Of a stretch of 64,000 nucleotides of DNA, positions 29,285 through 37,629 are shown one piece after another. The stretch comes from Actinomycetota bacterium (GTDB lineage: Bacteria; Actinomycetota; Thermoleophilia; BMS3ABIN01). The stretch is from NCBI GenBank assembly GCA_016235065.1, contig JACRMB010000006.1, positions 1 through 64,000 on the forward strand, given 5' to 3'. Each line of letters starts with the position of its first letter. Position 1 is the first letter of the stretch. The notes beneath the pieces were generated by a model, which saw only the letters and a list, made by a program, of their open reading frames with translations, searched no databases and was not told where the DNA came from. The position numbers and the translations under genes are program-made.

Positions 29285-29319
29285 CCTGCCAAATTGTACA
29301 AAACGTACAAATTGGCAGG
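29285..29319. repeat. 15-bp inverted repeat upstream of pheS
   Basis: Arms 29285-29299 and 29305-29319 (CCTGCCAAATTGTAC and GTACAAATTGGCAGG) pair with a single mismatch around an AAAAC loop. It has no T tract on either side of the stem, so it is not an obvious terminator. It could be an operator or RNA stem in the pheS leader. Confidence 0.6.
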
Positions 29320-29363
29320 ACTCTCAAATCTTTCGAAACTCTACCACTTAGGCGACGTAGCTT

Positions 29364-30272
29364 CTAGACGCCGGCCCTCTGTCTCAACGCCTCATAAAGA
29401 ACCACTGTCCCCGCCATTGCCACATTTAACGACTCCGTCTTCGCCTCCTGCGGAATATTGACCGTCGTCGTCGCGGCTCTCAGAAGTTCCTCGGGAACAC
29501 CTTCCCGCTCAGACCCAAGAACCAGGGCAAAATCTTTCGCCAGGTCGGCATGCCATAGCTCCACACCCTCATGAGGGTCGGCGCAGACGATATCGATGGC
29601 GGCTGCCTTGGCTCGGGAGATCAGATCGGCTGGCTCCAGGGCGATGAATACCGGAACCTGGAAAATAGCGCCCATTGTCGCCCGTAACGCCTTCGGGCTA
29701 TAGGGGTCTGCAGTGCCCGGCGCTAGAGCTACTCCCGAAACGCCTAGCGAAGCACCCGAACGGATCAGCGTCCCCACATTGCCGGGATCACCCATCCCGC
29801 ATAAATAAAGCAGCGGGCCACGGCTCTCGGTGAGATCCTTGGGAATCGCCTGCTCGAGAAAATCGAAAACGGCGACGACTCGCGAACCGCTTCCCAGCTC
29901 AGAGATCTTTTCCATCACCGGCCACGGGCACATATAAACGTCTGTGCCTGAGCGCCGACGGACGCCCTTGCCAGCTGTATCCTCAGCGCCAGCGGATTTT
30001 CTACCGCCGAATGATTCCCCAGCGCCGGCTTCCCCGGCATCCTCACCCTTCGCCGACGCCGCCAGCCTCTGCCCCACCCCATCAACCAGCTCCTCGTGCC
30101 CTTCCAGCACAAAGACCTGCCGGGGCGTTATCCCGCGAGCGAGCGCGGCGTCCAGCAGGTCTTCCCCTTCAACAAGGAAGAGCCGGCTCTCGTAGCGGTT
30201 ACGCTTGCGTTTGAGACGCGCGGCTTCCTTGATTATGGCGTTGCTTGTGCTTGAGATGCCCCGGTACTTCAC
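29364..30272 (-). CDS. TrmH/SpoU-family RNA 2'-O-ribose methyltransferase
   Basis: Protein of 302 residues, starting at a GTG four bases after the rplT stop (VKYRGISSTSNAIIKEAARL). The SPOUT signature motifs are LCGMGDPGNVGTLIRSG, VLGSEREGVPEEL and IPQEAKTESLNVAMAGTVVLYE. An Ala/Gly/Glu-rich insertion of about 40 residues (about 75-115) separates the substrate-binding domain from the rest, unlike usual family members. It probably methylates a ribose of 23S rRNA; the exact target is not predictable. It is commonly found between rplT and pheS, as here. Confidence 0.92.
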   Translation of the reverse strand: MKYRGISSTSNAIIKEAARLKRKRNRYESRLFLVEGEDLLDAALARGITPRQVFVLEGHEELVDGVGQRLAASAKGEDAGEAGAGESFGGRKSAGAEDTAGKGVRRRSGTDVYMCPWPVMEKISELGSGSRVVAVFDFLEQAIPKDLTESRGPLLYLCGMGDPGNVGTLIRSGASLGVSGVALAPGTADPYSPKALRATMGAIFQVPVFIALEPADLISRAKAAAIDIVCADPHEGVELWHADLAKDFALVLGSEREGVPEELLRAATTTVNIPQEAKTESLNVAMAGTVVLYEALRQRAGV

Positions 30273-30276
30273 CAGC

Positions 30277-30642
30277 CTACGCTGACGCTGACAGGGCGGC
30301 CTTGGCCTGATCGGCAAGGCTCGTGAACATCTCGGGGTCGCTTACGGCCAGCTCGGCCAGCACCCGGCGATTCAGGTTTATCTCTGCTTCCTTGAGGCCG
30401 TGCATGAACTGGTTGTAGGACATCCCGTTCAGGCGCGCGCCGGCGTTGATACGGGTGATCCACAGGCGGCGGAAATCGCGCTTGCGGACGCGGCGGTCAC
30501 GGTAGGCATAGTTCAGCGACCGGCTTACCTGCTCCTTGGCCCGCTTGTAACTGGAATGCTTTGTACCCCGGTAACCCTTGGCCAACTCGAGTACATTGCG
30601 CCTCTTCTTGCGTGCATGTACGGATCTTTTAACTCGCGGCAT
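30277..30642 (-). CDS. rplT: Ribosomal protein L20
   Basis: Protein of 121 residues with typical basic N-terminus ([22 protein letters not shown]) and conserved [20 protein letters not shown]. It binds 23S rRNA early in assembly and in many bacteria represses its own operon through the infC leader. Confidence 0.98.
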   Translation of the reverse strand: MPRVKRSVHARKKRRNVLELAKGYRGTKHSSYKRAKEQVSRSLNYAYRDRRVRKRDFRRLWITRINAGARLNGMSYNQFMHGLKEAEINLNRRVLAELAVSDPEMFTSLADQAKAALSASA

Positions 30643-30662
30643 ATTCGCTCAGCTCCTAACGC

Positions 30663-30860
30663 TTACTTCTTGGCCAGCAAACGGGACGCCCCGGGTGCAT
30701 CCGCCGGGCTGACGTCCTTGTTTTTACGGAAGCCACGCTTCCGCTTCGGGCTCTTCTTTTCCAGGATATGGCTCTTGAAAGCGCTGCGGCGGACCAGCTT
30801 GCCACTCTTGGTCAACCGGAAACGCTTGGCGGCGCCGCGATGAGTCTTCATCTTGGGCAT
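30663..30860 (-). CDS. rpmI: Ribosomal protein L35
   Basis: Protein of 65 residues: [21 protein letters not shown] is the hallmark start, with [16 protein letters not shown] following. It lies between infC and rplT in the classic order. Confidence 0.97.
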   Translation of the reverse strand: MPKMKTHRGAAKRFRLTKSGKLVRRSAFKSHILEKKSPKRKRGFRKNKDVSPADAPGASRLLAKK

Positions 30861-30957
30861 AGGCCGTCCTTTCCATTGGCACTTTTGGTTCGAAGGATCT
30901 TCGTCTGTCAGTGCTTCGCTTGTACTGCTTTGACTTTTCTGCCGAACAGGGCTTTAT

Positions 30958-31488
30958 TTACTTGACTGGAGCGAGGACCATGACCATGTTCCTGCCGTCC
31001 AGGTTGGGCTGAGATTCGATGGTACCGATCTCAGCGACATCCTCGGCCAGGCGGCGGAGCAGCTCCTCGCCCTTCTTCGGATGCACAACCTCGCGTCCAC
31101 GGAACATGATGGTCACCTTGACCTTGTCCTTCTTCTTCAGAAAGCGCTCAACATGGCCACGCTTGGTCATGTAGTCGTGGTAACCGATCTTCGGGCGCAG
31201 CTTGATCTCCTTGACGATGATCGTCGACTGGTGCTTGCGCGCCTGCTTCGCCTTCTGCTCAGCCTCGTACTTGAACTTGCTGTAGTCGAGCACGCGGCAT
31301 ACCGGCGGATCGGCTTCCGGCGCTATCTCAACCAGGTCGAGCCCGGCTGCGATGGCGATCTGAAGCGCGTCCTCGCGGGTCTTGATGCCTACCTGCTCTC
31401 CGTCAGGCCCGATGAGCCTGACGTTTCCAGCCCTGATGGTTTCATTTAATCGGGTAAGATCCCTTACCCTTGGCTTATAGTGTGCGAC
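30958..31488 (-). CDS. infC: Translation initiation factor IF-3 (non-canonical start)
   Basis: The full IF-3 N-terminal domain is encoded: [23 protein letters not shown] and [17 protein letters not shown] precede the C-terminal domain ([16 protein letters not shown]...). Upstream of the first in-frame ATG (31293, internal) the frame stays open to a TGA near 31515 but contains no ATG, GTG or TTG. Start therefore uses a rare codon. I place it at GTC 31488 because GGAGGTG lies nine bases upstream; AAG or AGG codons further in are alternatives. A rare start codon fits IF-3 autoregulation as known in E. coli (AUU). An attenuator-like leader precedes the gene. Confidence 0.9.
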   Translation of the reverse strand, partial: VAHYKPRVRDLTRLNETIRAGNVRLIGPDGEQVGIKTREDALQIAIAAGLDLVEIAPEADPPVCRVLDYSKFKYEAEQKAKQARKHQSTIIVKEIKLRPKIGYHDYMTKRGHVERFLKKKDKVKVTIMFRGREVVHPKKGEELLRRLAEDVAEIGTIESQPNLDGRNMVMVLAPVK

Positions 31489-31509
31489 CGGCGAACACCT
31501 CCATTCGTT

Positions 31510-31556
31510 GGGGACTCAGTCCCCGGAATACAAAAAGGGTACCCAAAAGCACCCTT
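31510..31556 (-). promoter_or_regulatory. Leader hairpins / attenuator before infC
   Basis: On the reverse strand a stem AAGGGT/ACCCTT (31551-31556 with 31535-31540) is followed by a T run (31532-31536), which looks like an intrinsic terminator. A second stem GGGGAC/GTCCCC (31510-31524) follows just before the infC ribosome site. This suggests a transcription attenuation or L20/IF-3 leader control. Confidence 0.5.
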
Positions 31557-31714
31557 GCGATAACACGGTCTGCGCGCAGCCTTAAAGGCATGCACGTAAA
31601 CTCATTATGGCGGACCTGCGAGCGTATCCAGTGGGCGCGGCTCTTCAATTGATGCTTGTCCGCGGCGCAGCCGGCAGGTGAGAAGCGGGTGCTTCTGCTT
31701 TATACACGGGAGAA

Positions 31715-31744
31715 AGTATAGCGGAGAAGCGGGTGGAGTGGCAA
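31715..31744 (-). promoter_or_regulatory. Promoter of infC-rpmI-rplT
   Basis: TTGCCA (31739-31744), an 18-base spacer and TATACT (31715-31720) on the reverse strand. It predicts a leader of about 225 nt before infC, unusually long and including the attenuator-like hairpins. The -35 overlaps the region beside the nadE stop. Confidence 0.6.
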
Positions 31745-31750
31745 ATCTGC

Positions 31751-33562
31751 CTAAACCCCGAAGCGGTTCGTGATCGGGAAACGCCGGTCCTTGCCGAATG
31801 CCCGTGAGGTGATCTTGATGCCCGGCGGCGCCTGGCGGCGCTTATACTCGTTGTGGTCAATGAGCCTGGTTATGCGGCGGACGGTGACCGCGTCGATACC
31901 CGAGGCGATTATCTCCTCCAGCCCCCGGTCGTGCTCCACATATTCTTCGATGATGCGGTCGAGGACTTCATAGGGCGGCAGCGAGTCGCTGTCTTTCTGG
32001 TCCGGCGCCAGCTCGGCGCTGGGCTCGCGGTCGATGATGCTGGCCGGGATCACTTCTTCCCCGAGGGAATTGCGCCAGCGGCAGAGTTCGTAGACCACCG
32101 TCTTGGGCACGTCCTTGATGACGGCGAAACCGCCGGCCATGTCGCCGTACAAAGTCGCATAGCCGACGCTGGCCTCGCTCTTGTTTCCAGTGGTCAGCAC
32201 CAGCCAGCCGAACTTGTTGGAGAGGGCCATGAGCAGGTTGCCGCGGATCCGCGCCTGGAGATTCTCCTCGGTGCTGTCGGCCGGACGGCCGGCCAGTTCC
32301 GGCGCCAAAGTCTCCAGGTACTGCTCGAATACCGGTTCTATGGGGATCAGCCGGAATTCGACGCCGAGGTCATCCGAGAGCAGCCTGGCGTCATCGCGGG
32401 TGCCGTCGGAGGTATAGCGGGACGGCATCGAGACGCAGACGACGTTCTCTTTGCCGAGGGCGTCGGTGGCGACAGCAGCCACCAGGGCCGAATCGACGCC
32501 GCCCGAAAGGCCGATGAGCACCCGCTCGAATCTGTTCTTCAGCACGTAATCCCGAACGCCGACGACCAGGGCTCTATAGATCTCGGCGGTTCCCGACAGC
32601 GGCTCGGGCAGATGTGAGCCGGCGTGCTCGGGAGCGGCTCCTGCCTCAGCGCCGCCCGGCTGCGCGTCGATACTCTCCATCTCGCGCCATTCCTCGGTCA
32701 CGCCCTCCAGCCCTCTCGCGCGACCGCTCCTGTCGCTGACGACGAACTGGTCGACCGGACCGGGATGCCGTCTGGCCAGGTCATCGAGCCGGCCCATGCT
32801 GTCGCGATGCCGCGATACCTCGACTTCCTTGAGATCGATATCAACGACGAAGAGGTCTTCCTCAAAACTGGCGCCCCGGGCGAGAAGGCGGCCGTGCTCG
32901 TCATAGACCAGACTGTTGCCGTCGAAGACCAGCTCGTCCTGGCCGCCGACCAGGTTGACCAGAGCCACGGGCGTGAGATAGTCGCGGGCGCGGGTCTCGA
33001 GCATCTCCTCACGGGTGCGGGTGCGGCCGGTGCGGTACGGTGATGCGGAGATGTTGACGATCAGCTCGGCGCCGGCAGCGACCTGCGAACCGATCGGCTC
33101 GTCCGGATACCAGATGTCCTCGCAGATGTTGATGGCGATGGCGGTTCCGTCCAGATCTATGAGAGCCGGACGCGAACCGGCGCTGAAATAACGGAATTCG
33201 TCGAAGACGCCATAGTTGGGCAGACGCATCTTGTGGCAGACCCCGACTATCCGGCCGTTGGCGAGGACGGCCGCGGCGTTGTAGATGTCGCCGCCGGTGC
33301 TGTCGAGATATCCGACCACGGCGACGGTATCGCGTGCATAGCCGCAGAGTTCGCTGATGGCGGCAGTGTTAGCCGCGAGAAAATCAGGATTGAAAGTGAG
33401 GTCTTCCGGCGGATAGCCCGTGAGCGCCAGCTCAGGAAAGGCGACGATGTCGGCTCCGAGGGCTGTGGCGCGCTCTATGCAGGCGGCGATCTTCCCGGCG
33501 TTTCCCTCGAAGTCGCCTACCGTGGAGTTGATCTGCGCCAGTGCCAGACGGATGCGGTCCAT
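31751..33562 (-). CDS. nadE: Glutamine-dependent NAD+ synthetase
   Basis: Protein of 603 residues with two domains. The N-terminal nitrilase-type glutaminase has FPELALTGYPPEDL (Glu), CHKMRLPNYGVFDE (Lys) and NICEDIWYP (Cys). The C-terminal synthetase has the ATP-pyrophosphatase loop LIGLSGGVDSALVAAVA. It amidates nicotinate adenine dinucleotide using glutamine. A divergent linker of about 45 residues (near 280-325) joins the domains. Confidence 0.96.
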   Translation of the reverse strand: MDRIRLALAQINSTVGDFEGNAGKIAACIERATALGADIVAFPELALTGYPPEDLTFNPDFLAANTAAISELCGYARDTVAVVGYLDSTGGDIYNAAAVLANGRIVGVCHKMRLPNYGVFDEFRYFSAGSRPALIDLDGTAIAINICEDIWYPDEPIGSQVAAGAELIVNISASPYRTGRTRTREEMLETRARDYLTPVALVNLVGGQDELVFDGNSLVYDEHGRLLARGASFEEDLFVVDIDLKEVEVSRHRDSMGRLDDLARRHPGPVDQFVVSDRSGRARGLEGVTEEWREMESIDAQPGGAEAGAAPEHAGSHLPEPLSGTAEIYRALVVGVRDYVLKNRFERVLIGLSGGVDSALVAAVATDALGKENVVCVSMPSRYTSDGTRDDARLLSDDLGVEFRLIPIEPVFEQYLETLAPELAGRPADSTEENLQARIRGNLLMALSNKFGWLVLTTGNKSEASVGYATLYGDMAGGFAVIKDVPKTVVYELCRWRNSLGEEVIPASIIDREPSAELAPDQKDSDSLPPYEVLDRIIEEYVEHDRGLEEIIASGIDAVTVRRITRLIDHNEYKRRQAPPGIKITSRAFGKDRRFPITNRFGV

Positions 33563-33586
33563 GGGCCTCCCCGAGCCGGACGGTTT

Positions 33587-35491
33587 CTATGCTTTTTCTT
33601 CGACCTGCCTGACCATCTGTACCGCCAGTTCCTCGACGGTCTCTGAGCCAAGGTCGCCCTCGGCGTAAGAGCGGACCGAGACGTTGAGCCCCTCGGATTC
33701 CTTGTCGCCCACGACCAGCATGTAGGGAACCTTGTCCATCTCGGCGTCGCGGATCTTGCGGCCAACTGACTCCTTGCGGTAGTCGACGTCGACCCGCAGC
33801 CCTTCTTCCCTCAGACGCTTCGCCACCTCTTCGGCGTAATCGTTATGGCGGTCGGCGATCGGCAGCACCAGGGCCTGTACCGGCGCCAGCCAAAGCGGGA
33901 AAGCTCCGGCGTAATGCTCGATCAGGCAGCCGATGAAACGTTCCAGCGAACCCAGCAGAGCCCGGTGGATCATGATCGGGCGGTGCTCGCCGTTGTCTTC
34001 CCCTATATAAGTTATGTCAAAACGCTCGGGCAGGTTGAAGTCCACCTGGATGGTAGTGCACTGCCAGGCTCGGCCGATTGCGTCGCGTATCTTCATGTCG
34101 ATCTTGGGTCCGTAGAAGACGCCCTCGCCGGGGTCCAGCTCATAGGCGAGCCCGACTTCCTCCAGCGCCGCTTTCAGCGCCGCGGTCGCCTGCTCCCAGT
34201 GCTCGTCGCTGCCCACCGACTTTTCCGGGCGGGTGGAGAGATAGACCTCGTAATCGTCGAAACCAAAAGTCTTCAGCATGAAAAGGACGAACTTGATGAC
34301 CCTGATGATCTCGTCCTGCAGCTGGTCCGGCCGCACAAAAAGATGGGCGTCGTCCTGGGTGAAACCGCGCACGCGAAGGAGGCCATGCAGCGCGCCGCTG
34401 CGCTCGTAACGGTAAACGGTACCGAGCTCGGCCCAGCGGATCGGCAGCTCCCGGTACGAACGGGTACGGGAATTGTAGATCTTGATGTGTCCCGGGCAGT
34501 TCATCGGCTTGACGATGTATTCCTGGCCCTCGATATCCATGGGTGAGTACATGCTCTCACGATAGAAATCCCAGTGGCCGGAAGTCTTCCAGAGCTCGGC
34601 GCTGGCGATATGCGGGATCATCACCATCTCGTAGCCGTTGGCAAGGTGCGCGTCGCGCCAGAAATCTTCCATGATCTTGCGGATGAGCGCGCCCTTGGGA
34701 TGCCATAGCGGCAGTCCGGCGCCGACTTCCTCATCAATATGGAACAGGTCGAGCTGCTTGCCGAGGACCCTATGGTCACGGCGCTCAGCTTCCTTGAGCC
34801 GCTCCAGATGCTCGTCGAGCTCCTTCTGGCTGGGGAAGGCGGTGCCGTAGATGCGCGTTAGCATCGGATTCTTCTCGTCGCCGCGCCAGTAAGCTCCCGC
34901 GACCGACAGCAGCTTGAATGCCTTAATCCGGCCAGTATCAGGGATATGCGGGTCGCGGCAGAGGTCGGTGAAATGGCCATTCATATAGATAGTAGCCTTG
35001 TCATCGATAGGCAGCTCAGCCAGCAGTTCCTGCTTGAAAGGCTGGGCGCCGAACATATCCGCCGCCTCAAGGCGGCAGATCTCCTGGTTCTTGAATGGTT
35101 CCTTCTTTTTGACGATCTCCCTCATCTTTGCCTCGATCTTCCCGAGGTCGTTCTCCGAGATGGGATCCTTGAATCTGAAATCGTAGTAGAAACCGTCAGC
35201 AATGGCTGGACCGATTCCGAGCTGGGTATGCGGATATAGTTCCATGACCGCCGCCGCGAGGATATGCGAGGCGCTGTGCCGGAGCACTTCCAGACCTTCC
35301 GGAGTGCTGGCTGTGATGATGCCTATGGAGTCTCCGTCGGCAAGAGGATGGGTCAGATCCACCTGCTCGCCGTTGACTGTGGCCGCCAGGGCCGCCTTCG
35401 CCAGCCGGCTGCCGATCTTCGCCGCCGCGTCCATGGCGGTGGCGCCTTCGTCGAGCTCGATGATGCTGTTGTCGGGAAGCGATATCTTCAT
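33587..35491 (-). CDS. thrS: Threonyl-tRNA synthetase
   Basis: Protein of 634 residues with TGS domain (residues 1-60), the tRNA-SAD editing domain (HSASHILAAAVMELYP), the class II core (MNCPGHIKIY, RVRGFTQDDAHLFV) and the C-terminal anticodon domain. It ends 24 bases before nadE, so the two may be cotranscribed. The 80-base upstream region after the preceding terminator shows no T-box. Confidence 0.97.
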   Translation of the reverse strand: MKISLPDNSIIELDEGATAMDAAAKIGSRLAKAALAATVNGEQVDLTHPLADGDSIGIITASTPEGLEVLRHSASHILAAAVMELYPHTQLGIGPAIADGFYYDFRFKDPISENDLGKIEAKMREIVKKKEPFKNQEICRLEAADMFGAQPFKQELLAELPIDDKATIYMNGHFTDLCRDPHIPDTGRIKAFKLLSVAGAYWRGDEKNPMLTRIYGTAFPSQKELDEHLERLKEAERRDHRVLGKQLDLFHIDEEVGAGLPLWHPKGALIRKIMEDFWRDAHLANGYEMVMIPHIASAELWKTSGHWDFYRESMYSPMDIEGQEYIVKPMNCPGHIKIYNSRTRSYRELPIRWAELGTVYRYERSGALHGLLRVRGFTQDDAHLFVRPDQLQDEIIRVIKFVLFMLKTFGFDDYEVYLSTRPEKSVGSDEHWEQATAALKAALEEVGLAYELDPGEGVFYGPKIDMKIRDAIGRAWQCTTIQVDFNLPERFDITYIGEDNGEHRPIMIHRALLGSLERFIGCLIEHYAGAFPLWLAPVQALVLPIADRHNDYAEEVAKRLREEGLRVDVDYRKESVGRKIRDAEMDKVPYMLVVGDKESEGLNVSVRSYAEGDLGSETVEELAVQMVRQVEEKA

Positions 35492-35572
35492 ACGGAATCC
35501 ACCAGATCAGTCAGTTTGCCGGACCGGCTTGTCTCGCCGCTTATCGCCCGGTTATTGCCGAAAGTTTAACAC

Positions 35573-35606
35573 AAAAAACCCTCCCCCTTCGGAAAGGGAG
35601 AGGGTT
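35573..35606 (-). terminator. Intrinsic terminator after the Met-rich operon
   Basis: A 13-base-pair stem with one mismatch, closed by a CGG loop, and followed on the reverse strand by six T (35573-35578). It separates the Met-rich protein gene from thrS. Confidence 0.9.
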
Positions 35607-35683
35607 CGTGAAATGCGTTATATGCTGCCCCGCCAGCTCTCGCGCAAGCCTTTTCTGGCGGTCTGGTTCGTGCCAGTTCCGCT

Positions 35684-36805
35684 TTAAAGCGACTTGCCTC
35701 CCAGATAGGTGCCAGGCCATGCCTGAATCCAGACCTGTCCTGAATAGCCGTTCACTGAGAGAAGAGCCAGCACGCGACCGTCCTTGACGATGTCGACGGT
35801 ATAGTAACCGTAGAACACGTCTGGGCTGCTGATTCTGGAACCGGGGAACTGGGTGTCAGCATATTTCTGGGCGCGGCTGCTGGCGTCAGCAGGCTTGATC
35901 GTCATGTCCGCCGTAGTCACCTTGCTGTCGACCGAACCCATCATGTCCATCATGCCGGACATTCCGTCCATGCCGGACATGTTGCCCATTCCTTCCATGC
36001 CGTCCATATTGCCGGTGCCGGACATACCGGACATGTCATCGCCGGACATGCTGCCGTGATCCATGCCTTCCATATCTCCGCCGGACATGCTGCCATGGTC
36101 CATGCCTTCCATGCCGTTATCATCGCTGTCGTCTTCGTCATCGCCCTTCATGCAGCCCATCATGCCGCCTTCGCCCATCATGCCTTCCATGCCGCCCATC
36201 ATCTCCATCATGTCCATCATGCCGGACATGCCTTCCATGCCGGACATCATGTCCATCATGCCACCCTTGTATTTCTTGTTCCACATCATGCCGGGGCCCA
36301 TGGAACGGCTGACTGCTCCCGAATTCCGGTCTATCTTCAGCTCGTAAGCGCCGGTGCCTGTGCCCGTCTCGCCGACGCGCGCGTAGAAACCGTTGGTGAA
36401 TTCGAGGATCCTGGTTACCTTGAGGTCGCTGCCGCCCTGGTCGGCGACATACTTTCTGGCGGCGTCAGCTGCCTGGTCGATGCTGATCGGCGCGGTTGCA
36501 GCGTCCACGGGACCGCCCATCATGCCGCCGGACATCATGTTGCCCATCATGCCCATCATCCCGCCTTCGCCCATCATGCCATCTTCGCCCATCATGCCTT
36601 CCATCATCTTCATCATGCCGCAGCAGTCGTCGCCCATCATGCCGCCGTCGCCACCGTCTTTTGTCATCGCACACTTGCGATCCCTGGACATTCGGCAACC
36701 TTCGTCATCATCAACAGGCCAGACAAACGCGTAGCCGACAATAAACACCACCAGGGCGATTATGCCGGCTCCGAGCCCCCACAAAAGCAGAGGTTTATTC
36801 TTCAT
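35684..36805 (-). CDS. Met-rich membrane-anchored protein with two PepSY-like regions
   Basis: Protein of 373 residues from ATG 36805, which has GAGGAGG upstream. One N-terminal transmembrane helix (about 5-27) is followed by an external part. Two Met-rich blocks (about 45-95 and 170-295) carry many MMG/GMMG units plus DHGSMSG repeats, a CCGMM motif and an acidic stretch. Two folded regions (about 98-165 and 300-373) show PepSY-like strand patterns, such as SIDQAADAARKYV and RAQKYADTQFPG. Such clusters of Met, His, Cys and Asp suggest copper or silver binding, but this is inference. It precedes two SHOCT proteins in reverse order of transcription and ends the operon. Confidence 0.75.
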   Translation of the reverse strand: MKNKPLLLWGLGAGIIALVVFIVGYAFVWPVDDDEGCRMSRDRKCAMTKDGGDGGMMGDDCCGMMKMMEGMMGEDGMMGEGGMMGMMGNMMSGGMMGGPVDAATAPISIDQAADAARKYVADQGGSDLKVTRILEFTNGFYARVGETGTGTGAYELKIDRNSGAVSRSMGPGMMWNKKYKGGMMDMMSGMEGMSGMMDMMEMMGGMEGMMGEGGMMGCMKGDDEDDSDDNGMEGMDHGSMSGGDMEGMDHGSMSGDDMSGMSGTGNMDGMEGMGNMSGMDGMSGMMDMMGSVDSKVTTADMTIKPADASSRAQKYADTQFPGSRISSPDVFYGYYTVDIVKDGRVLALLSVNGYSGQVWIQAWPGTYLGGKSL

Positions 36806-36821
36806 GTTAAGCCTCCTCAGG

Positions 36822-37103
36822 CTATCCGGTAAGGTCTTTTTTCTTCTCCTCATATTCGGCCTTATCGATCTCGCCACGAGCATACCTCTGATTAAGGATG
36901 TCGAGCGCTGTATCGGTCTGGCCGGTGACCTGACCTGTAGTCTGGCCTCCGCTGAACACCTGCCCGCCAGCGACCTGTCGGGTAAGCCAGACGACCAGCA
37001 GCACGATACCTACGATCAGCGCTACCCAGAAAGTCATCATCAGGATACCGCCGAAGACGCTCATGCCGCCGTCAAAACCATTGTCCCATCCGTTGTTCAT
37101 CAT
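36822..37103 (-). CDS. SHOCT-domain membrane protein
   Basis: Protein of 93 residues. A central transmembrane helix (about 20-43) and a C-terminal SHOCT motif (ALDILNQRYARGEIDKAEYEEKKKDL). GGAGG lies eight bases before the chosen ATG (37103). SHOCT tails are thought to mediate oligomerisation; role unknown. It lies 16 bases before the Met-rich gene and is probably coexpressed. Confidence 0.8.
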   Translation of the reverse strand: MMNNGWDNGFDGGMSVFGGILMMTFWVALIVGIVLLVVWLTRQVAGGQVFSGGQTTGQVTGQTDTALDILNQRYARGEIDKAEYEEKKKDLTG

Positions 37104-37160
37104 TTCATTCACCTCCAGTTATTGATCAATACTCAATCAGATTGCGCTCGCGCCTGAAGA

Positions 37161-37358
37161 TCAGCTCAGATCCCGTTTGCGCGATTCATATTCGTCACGG
37201 TCGATCTCGCCGCGGGCGTACCGCTGCCTGAGGATCTCCAGCGGAGTCTCAGTCTGGACCGTGGTCCTTGCCACAGTATGGCATCTGCCTGCAACCTGAC
37301 CCTGTGTCAGCAGCCAGGCCACCAGGCCTACTACCAGTATTATGAATATCAGTCCCAT
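37161..37358 (-). CDS. Second SHOCT-domain small membrane protein
   Basis: Protein of 65 residues: a transmembrane helix at residues 2-20, then a SHOCT motif (PLEILRQRYARGEIDRDEYESRKRDL) closely similar to that of the next gene. AAGGAGG precedes the start. It is the first gene of the three-gene Met-rich unit, and probably a paralogue of its neighbour. Confidence 0.8.
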   Translation of the reverse strand: MGLIFIILVVGLVAWLLTQGQVAGRCHTVARTTVQTETPLEILRQRYARGEIDRDEYESRKRDLS

Positions 37359-37496
37359 TTCCTTTTCCTCCTTTTTCCCGATACCTTTCGATTGCGACGC
37401 ACCCGTCGGGGCAGGTGCGCCGCAAGTGATGAGCCTGTCTGTAACTGCTCACATGAATATTGTGCCCATTAAGTATGAAATTAACCTGAAGGAAGT

Positions 37497-37513
37497 GTTA
37501 AGGATGCGTTAAG
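37497..37513 (-). promoter_or_regulatory. Direct repeats upstream of the SHOCT/Met-rich operon
   Basis: CTTAAC occurs twice on the reverse strand with an 11-base period (37508-37513 and 37497-37502), with a TTAA-containing third element following near 37481. An 11-base period of this kind is typical of OmpR/PhoB-family response regulator sites. The site is 140 bases before the first SHOCT gene. The gap 37359-37629 holds no gene. Confidence 0.4.
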
Positions 37514-37629
37514 CGGGAGGAAAAATAAGCTGATTAGCTGCGGAAATGGTACTTCAGAGAAAAGCAGAGCGGAGGGCAGTATGAGACGAGCGTCAGACGG
37601 GCGCCAGTCTGGCGCCCGATATACGACTG

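Noticed and set aside
29212-29363. T-box leader or tRNA-like element before pheS
   Set aside because: No T-box sequence, specifier or antiterminator; GGTAGAG-like words do not fold into a tRNA. T-boxes were also looked for before thrS and tyrS and not seen.
36056-36832. His/Ala-rich long frame on the plus strand
   Set aside because: Antisense shadow of the Met-rich gene; the reverse-strand gene has an ideal ribosome site and a membrane anchor.
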